From Haladaptatus sp. ZSTT2 (lineage in GTDB: Archaea; Halobacteriota; Halobacteria; Halobacteriales; Halococcaceae): a stretch of 64,000 nucleotides of DNA. The position numbers were made by a program, and so were the translations under genes. Each line of letters starts with the position of its first letter. The stretch's first letter is position 1. The notes beneath the pieces were generated by a model, which was not told the origin of the DNA, searched no databases, and worked only from the letters and a program-made list of their open reading frames with translations. Location of the stretch: NCBI RefSeq assembly GCF_037081775.1, contig NZ_JBAMHQ010000001.1:1178001-1242000 (forward strand), in the 5' to 3' direction. Positions 37,854-45,968 of this stretch are shown here, in pieces.

Positions 37854-39139
37854 CGGTCGTAGACGGAGATACCTTTCTTCCGGTTCGACCGCACCTTAAG
37901 CGAGCGCGGGATGAGCCCGAGGAAGGGCAGCGGGTCGTCAAGGTTGAGGAACACATCGCGCGTCGTGAAAAACGACGTCGTGAACGGGATGAGCGCCTGG
38001 TATTGGTTGCGCGAGAGCTGCTCTCGCAGCCACATGATGTCCGTGTAGAACAGCTTTCGCTGTTTGACGTCCGTCCGATACTCTGGCTCCGGAATCGTCT
38101 GCCAGTTGGCGATATCGACGCCGCCACTCGTCGCCACGACGGGCTGTTCGGCACGCGGCTTGTCGAAGGGGAACTGGCCGGTCAGTTGCTTGTAGTGAAG
38201 CCACGGCACGTCAACGCCGCTGTTGATGGTGAGCGCGAGCGACCCCCAGTAGCGACCGTTCACCTCGAGCAGGTAGAAGTCGCCGTCTGGCATCTTCATG
38301 AACTCGACGTGTACCGGCCCGTTCCAGTCGAGCGCCCGGACGATTTCGTCTGCGTAGACTTTCATCCGCGGCTCCCACGTCCCCTGTCTGACAGCGCCGA
38401 TCCCACCGGAAGGTGGATAGACTCGATACTTCTTGTGCTGGAAGAACGTCACCAACTCGCCTTCGTGTGCGAGACCGACCGTCGCCATGGTCTCGACACC
38501 GTCTATGAACTCTTGGACGAGTGGGTACTCGAATTGGCGTCCCGACCACTTGCCGATAATCTCCTCGAAGCGTTCGACGAGGTCTTCCTCGGGGCCGACG
38601 TAGTTGACCCCCGACATCCGATTCGTCGTCGACTGGCCACTGTCCGTGGTGAACGTCGTCCGGCGCGGTTTGATGACGACCGTATAATCGCGGTCTTTGT
38701 CGATTTCCGCGACATCCGCAAGCGACTGCGGCGAGAACGTCCTCGGGCTCGGGATTGGCAACCCGTCTGCCAACTCGAACAACCGCTTTTTGTCGTTCGC
38801 GTTGAGGTGGGTCTCCCAGTCTTCTGCCCCCACTTTCGTGCCCGTCGATTCAAGCCGCTCTTTGTGCCGCGACAGAACAGTGGTCATCACGTCCGTTACG
38901 GCGAACACCGCCGCGTAGTCATTCGAGGCTAAATGCTCGTACAGATGGTCAACGAATACGCTCTCGTCTTCTGAAACGTCTGGATGAATATACGATCCAG
39001 CAGTATACTTAGAAAGCATTCCAGGCAGATATTTGGTGTAGCCACCCGAAATCACCGAAACCCCCTTCTGCCCAAGCGTCCGACACAACGCCAGCGAATT
39101 TGGTCCCTGTCCATCAAGGACGAGAACTTTGTGCCCCAT
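37850..39139 (-). CDS. ATP-grasp carboxylate-amine ligase-like protein
   Basis: 429 residues. The pre-ATP-grasp domain opens MGHKVLVLDGQGPNSLALCR. The ATP-binding strand is DYTVVIKPRRTTFTT. The metal-binding end is GPVHVEFMKMPDGDFYLLEVNGRYWGSLAL, with the E and N-x-R that bind Mg-ATP. ATP-grasp ligases in glycan loci couple a carboxylate to an amine, for example an amino acid to a uronic acid. The partner genes (FkbM coupled by a 4-bp overlap, two GNATs) support sugar decoration, but the substrate is inference. Confidence 0.87.
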   Translation of the reverse strand: MGHKVLVLDGQGPNSLALCRTLGQKGVSVISGGYTKYLPGMLSKYTAGSYIHPDVSEDESVFVDHLYEHLASNDYAAVFAVTDVMTTVLSRHKERLESTGTKVGAEDWETHLNANDKKRLFELADGLPIPSPRTFSPQSLADVAEIDKDRDYTVVIKPRRTTFTTDSGQSTTNRMSGVNYVGPEEDLVERFEEIIGKWSGRQFEYPLVQEFIDGVETMATVGLAHEGELVTFFQHKKYRVYPPSGGIGAVRQGTWEPRMKVYADEIVRALDWNGPVHVEFMKMPDGDFYLLEVNGRYWGSLALTINSGVDVPWLHYKQLTGQFPFDKPRAEQPVVATSGGVDIANWQTIPEPEYRTDVKQRKLFYTDIMWLREQLSRNQYQALIPFTTSFFTTRDVFLNLDDPLPFLGLIPRSLKVRSNRKKGISVYDR

Positions 39140-39363
39140 TACACCCGCATATACAGTGTAATCCTGCTTAAGTAGTAATCACATATACATGACTTTCAGC
39201 GGAAAGCCAAAAACTAACGCCCCCACGCCCACTGTGGGTTTGGCAAAATTATGCGACGAGAAGGCCGTGACCCCATCATTCCATCCGAATACACCCTGAG
39301 CGAATGGCGGTTATTAGTTGTATAACGAGCGTATTTCCGCGAGAGCGAGGCCTCCCTAAGACC

Positions 39364-40506
39364 TCAGCCCAACAACCGTTCGCAGTAGGTCGTGTTCCAG
39401 CCGTTGTGTCGTGTCAGGCCCTCAGTAACTACGGCGTCGTCTGCCGAGCCGCCGAGCGGGCAAACGAGCAGGTACGAAGGAGTGGCGAGCTTCGAGAGCG
39501 GGAAGGAATCGGTTGGCGAAAAGCCGTGGGCTGAGAGCACGTTCCGAGAGAGTGTCCCGTTCGTCGCACAGAGGTGGTCAACCGTGCCATAGTCGCGCGT
39601 GATGTGTGAAACGAGTGCGGAGAACTCGGGGACCCGCGCCTCGCTACCGGCGAGTGGCAACACCTCGACGAGCTGTGCGGTCGAGGGCGACTCGGTGAGG
39701 TGGTCGGTGCCGACGACGATGGCAGCGATCGGCAGCGCGTCGCGCATCGCAACGTAGGTAACGAACTCCCGTCCCGGTTCGGCAAACCGCCAGTTGTAGA
39801 ACGTTTCGTCGCGCAGGATGTGTGCGGTTTCTGGCACGGCCGTCTTGTAGAGGCTCGCGAGCAACGAGACGGGCACCGACTCGTGGCGAACGACGCGAAT
39901 CGTCGGGTCGACGCTGGCGAGGCGGTCACCGATGCGGTGTTTGAGTCGGTAGGCGGGCGTGGCGAGGGTCGCGCCGAGGCGGACCGAACGCGAGTGGTCA
40001 TCTCCAACGAACGCAGCGACGTTGTTCAGGCGTTCGTATTTGACGAACGGGCCGAGGTCGTGGTCGGTCCACCGCTCGGCTTGCATCTTGAGAATGCCAT
40101 CGCGCGCCGCTTGCGTCGCGTAGGTGAACGTCGCGGCGTAGTCGTCCCAGCAGTTAGTTTTCATCCAGCGTGAAAGCGTCGTCATCAGCCCCTGTCTGCG
40201 GTGGTCAGGGTGGACAACGAGGTCGGCCAGTTGGATCACGGGGACGGTGTTGTCTGCCACACGGAGCAAAAGCGGGATGAAGGGCCGAACCGCGCCAATC
40301 TCGCCGTCTTTCTCCGCGACGATGATGGGGACGCGCTCTGCGTACGGGTTTTGCTCGTATTTCCACCGAAACCACTCCTCGCCGCGGCTGGCGAATGCGA
40401 GCGAATAGAGGTCGATAAACGCCGCTCTATCCCGAGGTTTGTACCACCGAATCGTGTACTCCTCGCTGTCCGTAACTGCAGTTTGGACGTTCCCTTTAAG
40501 TGACAT
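39364..40506 (-). CDS. GNAT family acyltransferase, paralogue 2
   Basis: 380 residues from the ATG at 40,506. An in-frame start 16 codons upstream adds an unrelated N-terminus. It aligns along its whole length with the gene at 35,741-36,886: WYKPRDRAAFIDLYSLAF, LADLVVHPDHRRQGLMTTLSRWM with the acetyl-CoA loop, ETFYNWRFAEP, and the ending NTTYCERLLG. It is the first gene of the minus-strand run that ends with the flippase. Two diverged copies suggest two different acylated positions or acyl chains. Confidence 0.83.
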   Translation of the reverse strand: MSLKGNVQTAVTDSEEYTIRWYKPRDRAAFIDLYSLAFASRGEEWFRWKYEQNPYAERVPIIVAEKDGEIGAVRPFIPLLLRVADNTVPVIQLADLVVHPDHRRQGLMTTLSRWMKTNCWDDYAATFTYATQAARDGILKMQAERWTDHDLGPFVKYERLNNVAAFVGDDHSRSVRLGATLATPAYRLKHRIGDRLASVDPTIRVVRHESVPVSLLASLYKTAVPETAHILRDETFYNWRFAEPGREFVTYVAMRDALPIAAIVVGTDHLTESPSTAQLVEVLPLAGSEARVPEFSALVSHITRDYGTVDHLCATNGTLSRNVLSAHGFSPTDSFPLSKLATPSYLLVCPLGGSADDAVVTEGLTRHNGWNTTYCERLLG

Positions 40507-40611
40507 ACACCCTTGATTCTGCTGGAAATAGGTTAAGAATGAATGTCTTAACAACGTAGTTGAATCTCAGAAACCGCGGTCTGTCTGTGAAACGAGTGCG
40601 AGAAAAACCGC

Positions 40612-40746
40612 CTACGACGTGTGCGTCGCGTCTGATTGTGTCTCTGGGGTAATTTCTACGTCGAACGCACAGCAGTACATCGCAACAGAGAGGTCTGCTC
40701 GCCGGTGAGTCGGTCGAAGCGCGGAGAGGAAGGTAAACACGCCCAT
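40612..40746 (-). CDS. 44-residue small protein under a DtxR-type operator
   Basis: The frame opens MGVFTFLSALRPTHRRADLS and continues with AMYCCAFDVE to a TAG at 40,612-40,614. It is too short for automated calling. The N-terminal third is mildly hydrophobic then basic, and two adjacent cysteines (YCC) are the only notable residues. I do not recognise it. The main support is the perfect 18-bp palindrome whose last base is the A of its ATG, which indicates a tightly regulated, probably leaderless gene. A metal- or iron-responsive small protein is an inference. Confidence 0.5.
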   Translation of the reverse strand: MGVFTFLSALRPTHRRADLSVAMYCCAFDVEITPETQSDATHTS

Positions 40747-40763
40747 TTTAGGCTAGCCTAAAA
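40746..40763. promoter_or_regulatory. Perfect palindrome resembling a DtxR/IdeR/SirR operator
   Basis: TTTTAGGCTAGCCTAAAA is a perfect 18-bp inverted repeat. Its core TTAGG-N4-CCTAA is the classic half-site arrangement of DtxR-family iron/manganese repressors. It spans the start codon of the 44-residue gene (minus strand) and lies 65 bp upstream of the zinc-finger gene on the plus strand. Confidence 0.75.
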
Positions 40764-40828
40764 CACGGACGAGCAAAAAGCTGTTGGCGGCGATACGGAG
40801 ATAAGAGTCGTCCTCATAACAGGTTACA

Positions 40829-40957
40829 ATGGGCATCCTGACCAAACTCCTCGGCGCGAAATGGGAGTGTGCCAACTGCAAAAAGGCCTACCGAAAGGCA
40901 CCACGTAAGTGTTCGAACTGTGGGCACACGGTGTACAATCGAGTCCGTGACGACTGA
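40829..40957 (+). CDS. 42-residue zinc-finger protein
   Basis: The frame reads MGILTKLLGAKWECANCKKA, then YRKAPRKCSNCGHTVYNRVR and DD-stop. Two CxxC pairs (C14, C17; C28, C31) form a rubredoxin/zinc-ribbon knuckle. Small zinc-ribbon proteins of 40-60 residues are abundant in haloarchaea. It ends 29 bp before the convergent TrmB-like gene. It shares its upstream region with the 44-residue gene and its palindrome, so it may respond to the same regulator. Confidence 0.75.
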   Translation: MGILTKLLGAKWECANCKKAYRKAPRKCSNCGHTVYNRVRDD

Positions 40958-40986
40958 GGCGGGCAGTAGGGACACACGTGCTATTC

Positions 40987-41844
40987 TTACCGGGAGTGGC
41001 CAACGTCATTGACGCTTTCGTAGTTCCAGATGAGGTCGAAATAGCGCTTCAGCCCCGCGACGAACGAGCCGTTTTCCGTGACAGCTGCCTGCCGCATGTG
41101 GAGGGGGACGTTAAGCTCTTCGACGAGTAAGATGGCGCGACCCGAATCGTAGGCCATACTCGGGTCGATGAACGTGCCGCGCCACGGCAGCTTTTCTTCG
41201 CTATAGCGAATCGAAACGTCTGGATACGCCGTTTCGAGCGTGTCAACCCGTGCCTGTTGGATGTCGCGGTTTTGCTCGGTGAGGTGGTCGGGATGGAGGA
41301 ACAGCACTTGGAGTGTGACGCCGCGGTCGAGGGCTCGCACGAGGGCGGGTTCGATGCTCGGCAGGTACTCGAAGCTCTTGGTGAGGACGGACACGGTGTC
41401 TGTTGCATCGTGGTACAACTGGCGGGTTTCTGTCTCACTCGGGTCGCCCACGTCGACCGCCCAGAACAGCTCTTCGGTCGGGCGGATGTCCTCGCTCGCG
41501 CGTTTGTAGCGTGGCTCGAAGGTTTCGAGAAACTCCTCGCGGATGTCGTCGAGCGAGGCACGATACGACTCGAACTGCTGGCGCTCGTTTTCCTCCGCAC
41601 GGGCGAGGATTTCAGCGGGTGCTTTTGGTTGGTACTGCTTTGGTCGCCCGGGAATGATTTTGATGAACCCACGGTCACCGAGGCCATCGAGGACGCTGTA
41701 GATGCGTGCCCGGGGGATGCCCGTCGCCTCAGCGAGATTTGGCGCTGTGGTGCGCCCGAGCGACAGCAGATGTTCGAGCGACTGCATCTCATACTCCTTG
41801 AGATTGAGCCGTTCGAGCAAGCGCCGCGTGTCGTCGTCGGTCAT
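40987..41844 (-). CDS. TrmB-family transcriptional regulator
   Basis: 285 residues from the ATG at 41,844. The TrmB winged helix occupies residues 8-75: LLERLNLKEYEMQSLEHLLS, the recognition region ATGIPRARIYSVLDGLGDRG, and the wing IIPGRPKQYQPK. A coiled coil (about 80-115) and a C-terminal effector domain follow with TDTVSVLTKSFEYLPS and LDRGVTLQVLFLHPDHL, like the phospholipase-D-like fold in short TrmB relatives. It probably senses a sugar or metabolite. It is divergent from a 40-residue gene whose start is preceded by an inverted repeat of TrmB type. Confidence 0.85.
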   Translation of the reverse strand: MTDDDTRRLLERLNLKEYEMQSLEHLLSLGRTTAPNLAEATGIPRARIYSVLDGLGDRGFIKIIPGRPKQYQPKAPAEILARAEENERQQFESYRASLDDIREEFLETFEPRYKRASEDIRPTEELFWAVDVGDPSETETRQLYHDATDTVSVLTKSFEYLPSIEPALVRALDRGVTLQVLFLHPDHLTEQNRDIQQARVDTLETAYPDVSIRYSEEKLPWRGTFIDPSMAYDSGRAILLVEELNVPLHMRQAAVTENGSFVAGLKRYFDLIWNYESVNDVGHSR

Positions 41845-41920
41845 GTAGTCGTACGCACGAGATGCAGGGATAACAGCGGTTCGGGTTTGAGAAACGTTTA
41901 TGCTATCAGCCGAGACAGTC

Positions 41921-41941
41921 GTTACTAAGATTGTGAGTAAC
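41921..41941 (+). promoter_or_regulatory. Inverted repeat of TrmB-binding type
   Basis: GTTACT (41,921-41,926) and AGTAAC (41,936-41,941) are perfect inverted arms directly before the ATG at 41,942. Read as TACT-N8-GAGTA it matches the binding motif I recall for Halobacterium TrmB (TACT-N7-8-GAGTA). A TTTATG TATA-like element lies at about 41,897. Confidence 0.6.
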
Positions 41942-42064
41942 ATGACTGACTGCCAAACTGACGACCGAGCACACCTCGCCGATATCGAAGCGGGAGCCGG
42001 CTGTGTCGAAATCTGGGAGAAACTCAGCGAGCGGCGCGCAGCGGCGGAGAACAAAGAAGAATAA
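41942..42064 (+). CDS. 40-residue conserved-looking small protein
   Basis: The frame begins MTDCQTDDRAHLADIEAGAG and continues CVEIWEKLSERRAAAENKEE to TAA. It is acidic, with two cysteines (C4, C21) and a helical C-terminal half. I recall similar small haloarchaeal proteins with the DRAHL-D and GxGC-EIWE-LSE pattern, but know no function for them. It sits behind a TrmB-type inverted repeat and divergent from the TrmB-like gene. Confidence 0.6.
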   Translation: MTDCQTDDRAHLADIEAGAGCVEIWEKLSERRAAAENKEE

Positions 42065-42214
42065 CTCGGCAGATTCGGCGGGAAAGCTGGTTCGCCGTTT
42101 GTCCGAATTGGACGTTTTCTACTGGTTCCGTGTGTCGTGCTATCATTGAGTGAGAAGGTGCATTGCTAAATCTGTGGCCCCCCTATTTGCATACAATTCA
42201 CCGTTGCAGACGGT

Positions 42215-43546
42215 GTGTACCGAGTTCTGCAGGGGTATGGGGTGTCTCACGTGGAAACTGCGGATGAGCGCGATGGGGGAGACGGGTTACGGAGTGACGA
42301 TGAAACACCGCGAGGGCTGTACCGGCGTTCTTTCCTCGCAGCCGCACTCGGGGCGGGCGTCGCGCTCGCGGGCTGTGTCCAGCAACCAACCGAACAGCCG
42401 ACGACAACACAAACGGGAGACGACCTTGAGCCGACGACGACAATCACGCCCACTGAGCCAGCGTACGTCACCTATGCGGGCTTTCTCGACGAAGACGAAC
42501 TCACGGCGATTCAGCGGAAGGTTGCGGCGCGCGAAGACCCATGGTACAGCGGCTTTCTCGCACTCAGACGGAGTGCGAACCGGGCACTCGGGACGAGGCC
42601 GACGAGTGTCGTGACGAATGGCGCGCCTGACGGCGTGGCGGCAAACCGGTTTGCGACCGACGCAGACCGCACCGACTACTCGAACGCCCTCCAGATGAGC
42701 CACGCCATCCGCGACCTCGGGATGGCGTATGCGTTCACCGGCGACGACCGCTACGCACAGAAGGCCATCTCGCTGCTCGACCACTGGTGTCTCGACCCCG
42801 AGACGGCGATGTACCCCTCCGGACGAAATCACGGGGAGGCGTACTTCTCGATCGAGATTTACATCACCATCCCCACGATGATTTATGGCGCGTCGTTCCT
42901 CTCGGGTCACGAAGCGTGGGCAGAGACCCACGGCGGCGAGGCAGCTTTCAGAGCGTGGGTCGAGGCGTTCCGCCAAGACCTCGAAGCCGGGCGCGAGCAG
43001 AACCGCTATACTGGCGTGGTCAAGAACAACATCTTCGCGTGGTGGATTTTCTCCCGTGCGACCGCTGCCGCGTATCTGGACGACAGAGACGCGCTCGACA
43101 CGGCGTTCGACGACTGGCGAAGTGGCGCACTCGACCAAATTACCGAAGACGGACTGCTCGAATACGAACGCCAGCGCGAAGACGGCCTGCAGTACTCGAT
43201 GTACGGCCTGAAAGCGCTCACCATGACCGCCGAAATCGCGCGCCACTACGACGAAGATCTCTATGACTATCGGACAGCGGATGTTCCAGAAACGAGCGCC
43301 CTCAAGCGGGCGTTCACCTACTACGCGAGATACGTCGCAAGCAGTGACGGCTGGGAGTGGGGCATTGGGGATAACGGCTATACCAAAGACGAACAAGAGG
43401 AGGGTGCATCGGTGTACGAACTCGCCTACTCGCAATGGAGCGATGATGCCTACCTCGATGCGGTCAATGCGGTGGGCAGGCCAGTGTTCGACCGTCGGAT
43501 TTTGGGGTGGACGTCGCTCACGCACGCGAATCGGTTTGCGTTGTAA
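42215..43546 (+). CDS. Alginate-lyase-like Tat lipoprotein
   Basis: 443 residues with a GTG start. Later GTGs at 42,242 and 42,251 are also possible, and all precede the Tat signal. Twin arginines in LYRRSFLAAALG and the lipobox ALAGC (C54 in this numbering) give a lipid-anchored exoprotein with a Thr/Pro linker (about 57-80). The rest is an alpha/alpha-toroid of the alginate lyase family (PL5/PF05426-like): SHAIRDLGMAYAFTGDDRYA, GRNHGEAYFSIEIYITIP, KNNIFAWWIFSRATAAAYL, YYARYVASSDGWEWGIGDN. It probably cleaves a uronate-containing polysaccharide outside the cell. Confidence 0.83.
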   Translation: MYRVLQGYGVSHVETADERDGGDGLRSDDETPRGLYRRSFLAAALGAGVALAGCVQQPTEQPTTTQTGDDLEPTTTITPTEPAYVTYAGFLDEDELTAIQRKVAAREDPWYSGFLALRRSANRALGTRPTSVVTNGAPDGVAANRFATDADRTDYSNALQMSHAIRDLGMAYAFTGDDRYAQKAISLLDHWCLDPETAMYPSGRNHGEAYFSIEIYITIPTMIYGASFLSGHEAWAETHGGEAAFRAWVEAFRQDLEAGREQNRYTGVVKNNIFAWWIFSRATAAAYLDDRDALDTAFDDWRSGALDQITEDGLLEYERQREDGLQYSMYGLKALTMTAEIARHYDEDLYDYRTADVPETSALKRAFTYYARYVASSDGWEWGIGDNGYTKDEQEEGASVYELAYSQWSDDAYLDAVNAVGRPVFDRRILGWTSLTHANRFAL

Positions 43547-43594
43547 CGTGGTGATTTCGAGCGTTGGAGTTGGTTCAAATAGTGCTCCACCTCG

Positions 43595-44407
43595 TTACGC
43601 AACCTGCTCGATGAAACCCAGCACTGTCTCTACAAACAGTTCCGGGTTTGTGTAGTAGGCGACGTGTTCCTGGCCGTCCAACGTGACGATTCGACTGTTG
43701 GGGAGCGCGTCAGCCACCGCCGCCGTCGCGTCACGGAAAGAAGATGGACTGTTGCCCCCCGCCAGCAAGATGGTTGGCGTCGTCACCGCAGCGAATCGGC
43801 GTGGGTCGAACACATACGCCTCTTCTGCGTACGCCTCGCGGAGCACTGTGTGGGCAGCCTTCACGCGAGACGGCCAGGCGGGAGAGGCGCACAGCGCGTC
43901 AATTTGGTCACCCGAGAGCTCCGCGATCTCCCGCAAGAACAAGTGGAGCATCTGTTCGTTTGCTCCGCCAGTGAGAAGCGACTGCATCTCGGCGAGCACC
44001 TCGTCGTCATAGAGATGGCCGCGCATCGGAATCGCCGGTTCGTAGAGGATGAGCCCGCAGAGCGTGTTCGTTTGCACGGCCGCTTCCAGCGCACAGAGTC
44101 CGCCGAACGAGTGGCCGAACAACACCACCGGTTGGTCGATGGCTTCGACGAGCGCCACAACGTCTTCTGCCTCCCGTTCAAGGGCGTACTCGGCTGCATC
44201 GCCGCTCTCCCCGCGCCCCCGGCGAATCATCGCGTACAGCGTGACGTGGTCTGCAAGCAAGGGACTAATCGCGCGCCAACTCGTGTGATCCGCACTCGTC
44301 CCGTGAACGAGGACGAGTGGAGGACCACGTCCCATTCGTTCGTATGCAATCTGCGTTCCATCCGGCGATACTACCGTCTCAAAGGCACCTGAAGAGTTCA
44401 TCACCAC
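43595..44407 (-). CDS. Alpha/beta hydrolase
   Basis: 270 residues. The oxyanion region is LVLVHGTSADHTSWR, the nucleophile elbow is FGHSFGG (Ser), the acid lies around TILLAGGNSPSSF, and the histidine is in GQEHVAYY. It is a cytoplasmic serine hydrolase/esterase of undetermined substrate. It is convergent with the alginate-lyase gene (48 bp) and divergent from another alpha/beta hydrolase (137 bp). Confidence 0.87.
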   Translation of the reverse strand: MVMNSSGAFETVVSPDGTQIAYERMGRGPPLVLVHGTSADHTSWRAISPLLADHVTLYAMIRRGRGESGDAAEYALEREAEDVVALVEAIDQPVVLFGHSFGGLCALEAAVQTNTLCGLILYEPAIPMRGHLYDDEVLAEMQSLLTGGANEQMLHLFLREIAELSGDQIDALCASPAWPSRVKAAHTVLREAYAEEAYVFDPRRFAAVTTPTILLAGGNSPSSFRDATAAVADALPNSRIVTLDGQEHVAYYTNPELFVETVLGFIEQVA

Positions 44408-44544
44408 TCACCGCACCCCGTTTGCCTGCGCCTGAGCAGGCACTAGCAGCTAGTACGATTCACAGAGTGGTAATCGTTCGCAACTGTCGGGAGAGGTGTA
44501 GTCTTGGCGAGTCTCTTTGACAGTGGAGAAACAAGTCTCTCTGA

Positions 44545-45390
44545 ATGAGTGACCCGCAAAACCACTACGCGACTGTCGATGGCCACCGACTCCACTACCT
44601 GCGAGCGGGGGCGAGTGGCCCGCCCGTTGTCTTGCTCCACGGTGGCATCATCGACGCCGCACACCTCTCGTGGGGAGCCGTCATCGAACCGCTCGCAGAA
44701 CAGTTTCAGGTGTACGCCCTCGATTTGCTTGGCTACGGGCAAAGCGACATCCCTGACGGCCCGTACACGACCGACCGCCACATCGACATGCTCGATGGCT
44801 TCCTCGATGCAGTCGGCCTCGACGAGACGAATCTCGTGGGTATCTCGCTCGGTGGGGGCATCGTGTTGGGATTCACCCTACGAGCACCAGACCGCGTCTC
44901 TCGGCTCTGTCTCATCGACAGCTACGGCCTCGGGAACGAGTTGCCAAACGGCCGCCTCTCGTACGTCCTCGCGCAAATCCCGCAGTTCAACCGGCTCTCG
45001 ATTGGGCTGTTGAAACGCAGTCGAAAGCTCGCGCGGGCGAGTCTTGGGTCGATTGTCTACGATCTCGACACGGTGAGCGAGCAGGTGGTGGACGACTTCT
45101 ACGAACAGTTACAGCGACCCGGCGTGGCGACGGCGTTTCGAAGCTGGCGCAAACACGAGGTTACTCCCTCTGGGTACAGAACCGTGTACACCGACCGGCT
45201 GGACGAAGTAGACACGCCGACGCTCTTGCTGCACGGCGCGGCAGACGAGGTGTTTCCCGCGGCGTGGAGCGAACGTGCGGCTCGGCAGTTGGCGAATGCA
45301 GAGTGTACCGTGATAGCCGAGTGCGCCCACTGGCTCCCCCAAGAAAAGCCCGAGTTGTGCGTAGAGCGACTCACAGACTTTCTGGAGTAG
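44545..45390 (+). CDS. Alpha/beta hydrolase
   Basis: 281 residues. Landmarks are VVLLHGGIIDAAHLSWG (oxyanion), LLGYGQSDIPDGPYT, the nucleophile elbow VGISLGGGI, the acid aspartate in LLHGAADEVFP and the histidine in CAHWLPQEKPE. The overall pattern is that of meta-cleavage hydrolases and other small-molecule hydrolases. The convergent regulator gene ends 11 bp away. Confidence 0.87.
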   Translation: MSDPQNHYATVDGHRLHYLRAGASGPPVVLLHGGIIDAAHLSWGAVIEPLAEQFQVYALDLLGYGQSDIPDGPYTTDRHIDMLDGFLDAVGLDETNLVGISLGGGIVLGFTLRAPDRVSRLCLIDSYGLGNELPNGRLSYVLAQIPQFNRLSIGLLKRSRKLARASLGSIVYDLDTVSEQVVDDFYEQLQRPGVATAFRSWRKHEVTPSGYRTVYTDRLDEVDTPTLLLHGAADEVFPAAWSERAARQLANAECTVIAECAHWLPQEKPELCVERLTDFLE

Positions 45391-45401
45391 GTGTGAGAAC
45401 C

Positions 45402-45824
45402 CTATGCGTCCTCCCCAACTGCGGGGCGAGGCATCGACTGCATTTCGAGGATTTCAGGCGTCTTTTCCACCTTCGCGTAGGTTTCTCGCCAGACTGATTC
45501 CGCAAAGAGGTTGTTGCGGTCGAACAGTTCCCGAGCTTCCGGCGTGATTCGGTAGAACTTGTACGGGAGGTCACGACTGCGTTCACCGGCAGGGAGTTCG
45601 ACCGCCTCGATAACACCCGCCTCGATGAGTTTGCGGAGGTGGCCGTCGATGGCGCTCCGGCCGATGCTCGGGTTGGTGTAATCGAGTTCGGGAACGCTCG
45701 GCATCCCTTTTGGGTGACCAACGATGTCGGCGATGAGGTTGGCGCGCGTGTCCTGCGTGATGAGTTTGAGCGCCGTCCACGTGTCGAACCCATCCGAGTC
45801 AACCGACTTGCTACTGTGGGCCAT
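45402..45824 (-). CDS. Winged-helix transcriptional regulator
   Basis: 140 residues. Residues 18-90 form a winged helix: LITQDTRANLIADIVGHPKG, DYTNPSIGRSAIDGHLRKLI as the recognition region and a wing ELPAGERSRDLPYKFYRITP. The C-terminal 50 residues are helical and may dimerise. The upstream region holds four 15-bp tandem repeats next to a TATA-like CTATAGTTAT (minus strand, 45,851-45,860), so it probably controls itself and the divergent gene at 45,969. Confidence 0.78.
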   Translation of the reverse strand: MAHSSKSVDSDGFDTWTALKLITQDTRANLIADIVGHPKGMPSVPELDYTNPSIGRSAIDGHLRKLIEAGVIEAVELPAGERSRDLPYKFYRITPEARELFDRNNLFAESVWRETYAKVEKTPEILEMQSMPRPAVGEDA

Positions 45825-45859
45825 TAGCTACGGGTAGGTTCTCCGCCTGCATAACTATA

Positions 45860-45919
45860 GTGGTTGTGACCGGTATGGTTGGAACCAAAATGGTTGTGAC
45901 TGTGATGGTTACCGTCGTG
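45860..45919. repeat. Four tandem 15-bp operator-like repeats
   Basis: (G/A)TGGTT recurs at 45,860, 45,875, 45,890 and 45,905, exactly 15 bp apart. Two units contain the inverted repeat GGTT-N2-AACC or its near match (GGTTGTGACC, GGTTGGAACC), the third has GGTTGTGACT and the fourth GGTTACC. The array lies between the divergent regulator and hypothetical genes, right beside the regulator TATA element. Confidence 0.7.
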
Positions 45920-45938
45920 ATGACCACTCCAATCACAC

Positions 45939-45945
45939 CTTTATA
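45939..45945 (+). promoter_or_regulatory. TATA box deciding the start of the 183-residue gene
   Basis: CTTTATA is centred about 27 nt upstream of the second in-frame ATG at 45,969 and only about 18 nt from the first at 45,960. A leaderless mRNA would therefore start at 45,969. Confidence 0.45.
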
Positions 45946-45968
45946 CCGGTACTGTATAGATGAAATCA

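Noticed and set aside
39251-39325. 24-codon open frame MRREGRDPIIPS on the plus strand
   Set aside because: Too short, no supporting promoter or recognisable pattern.
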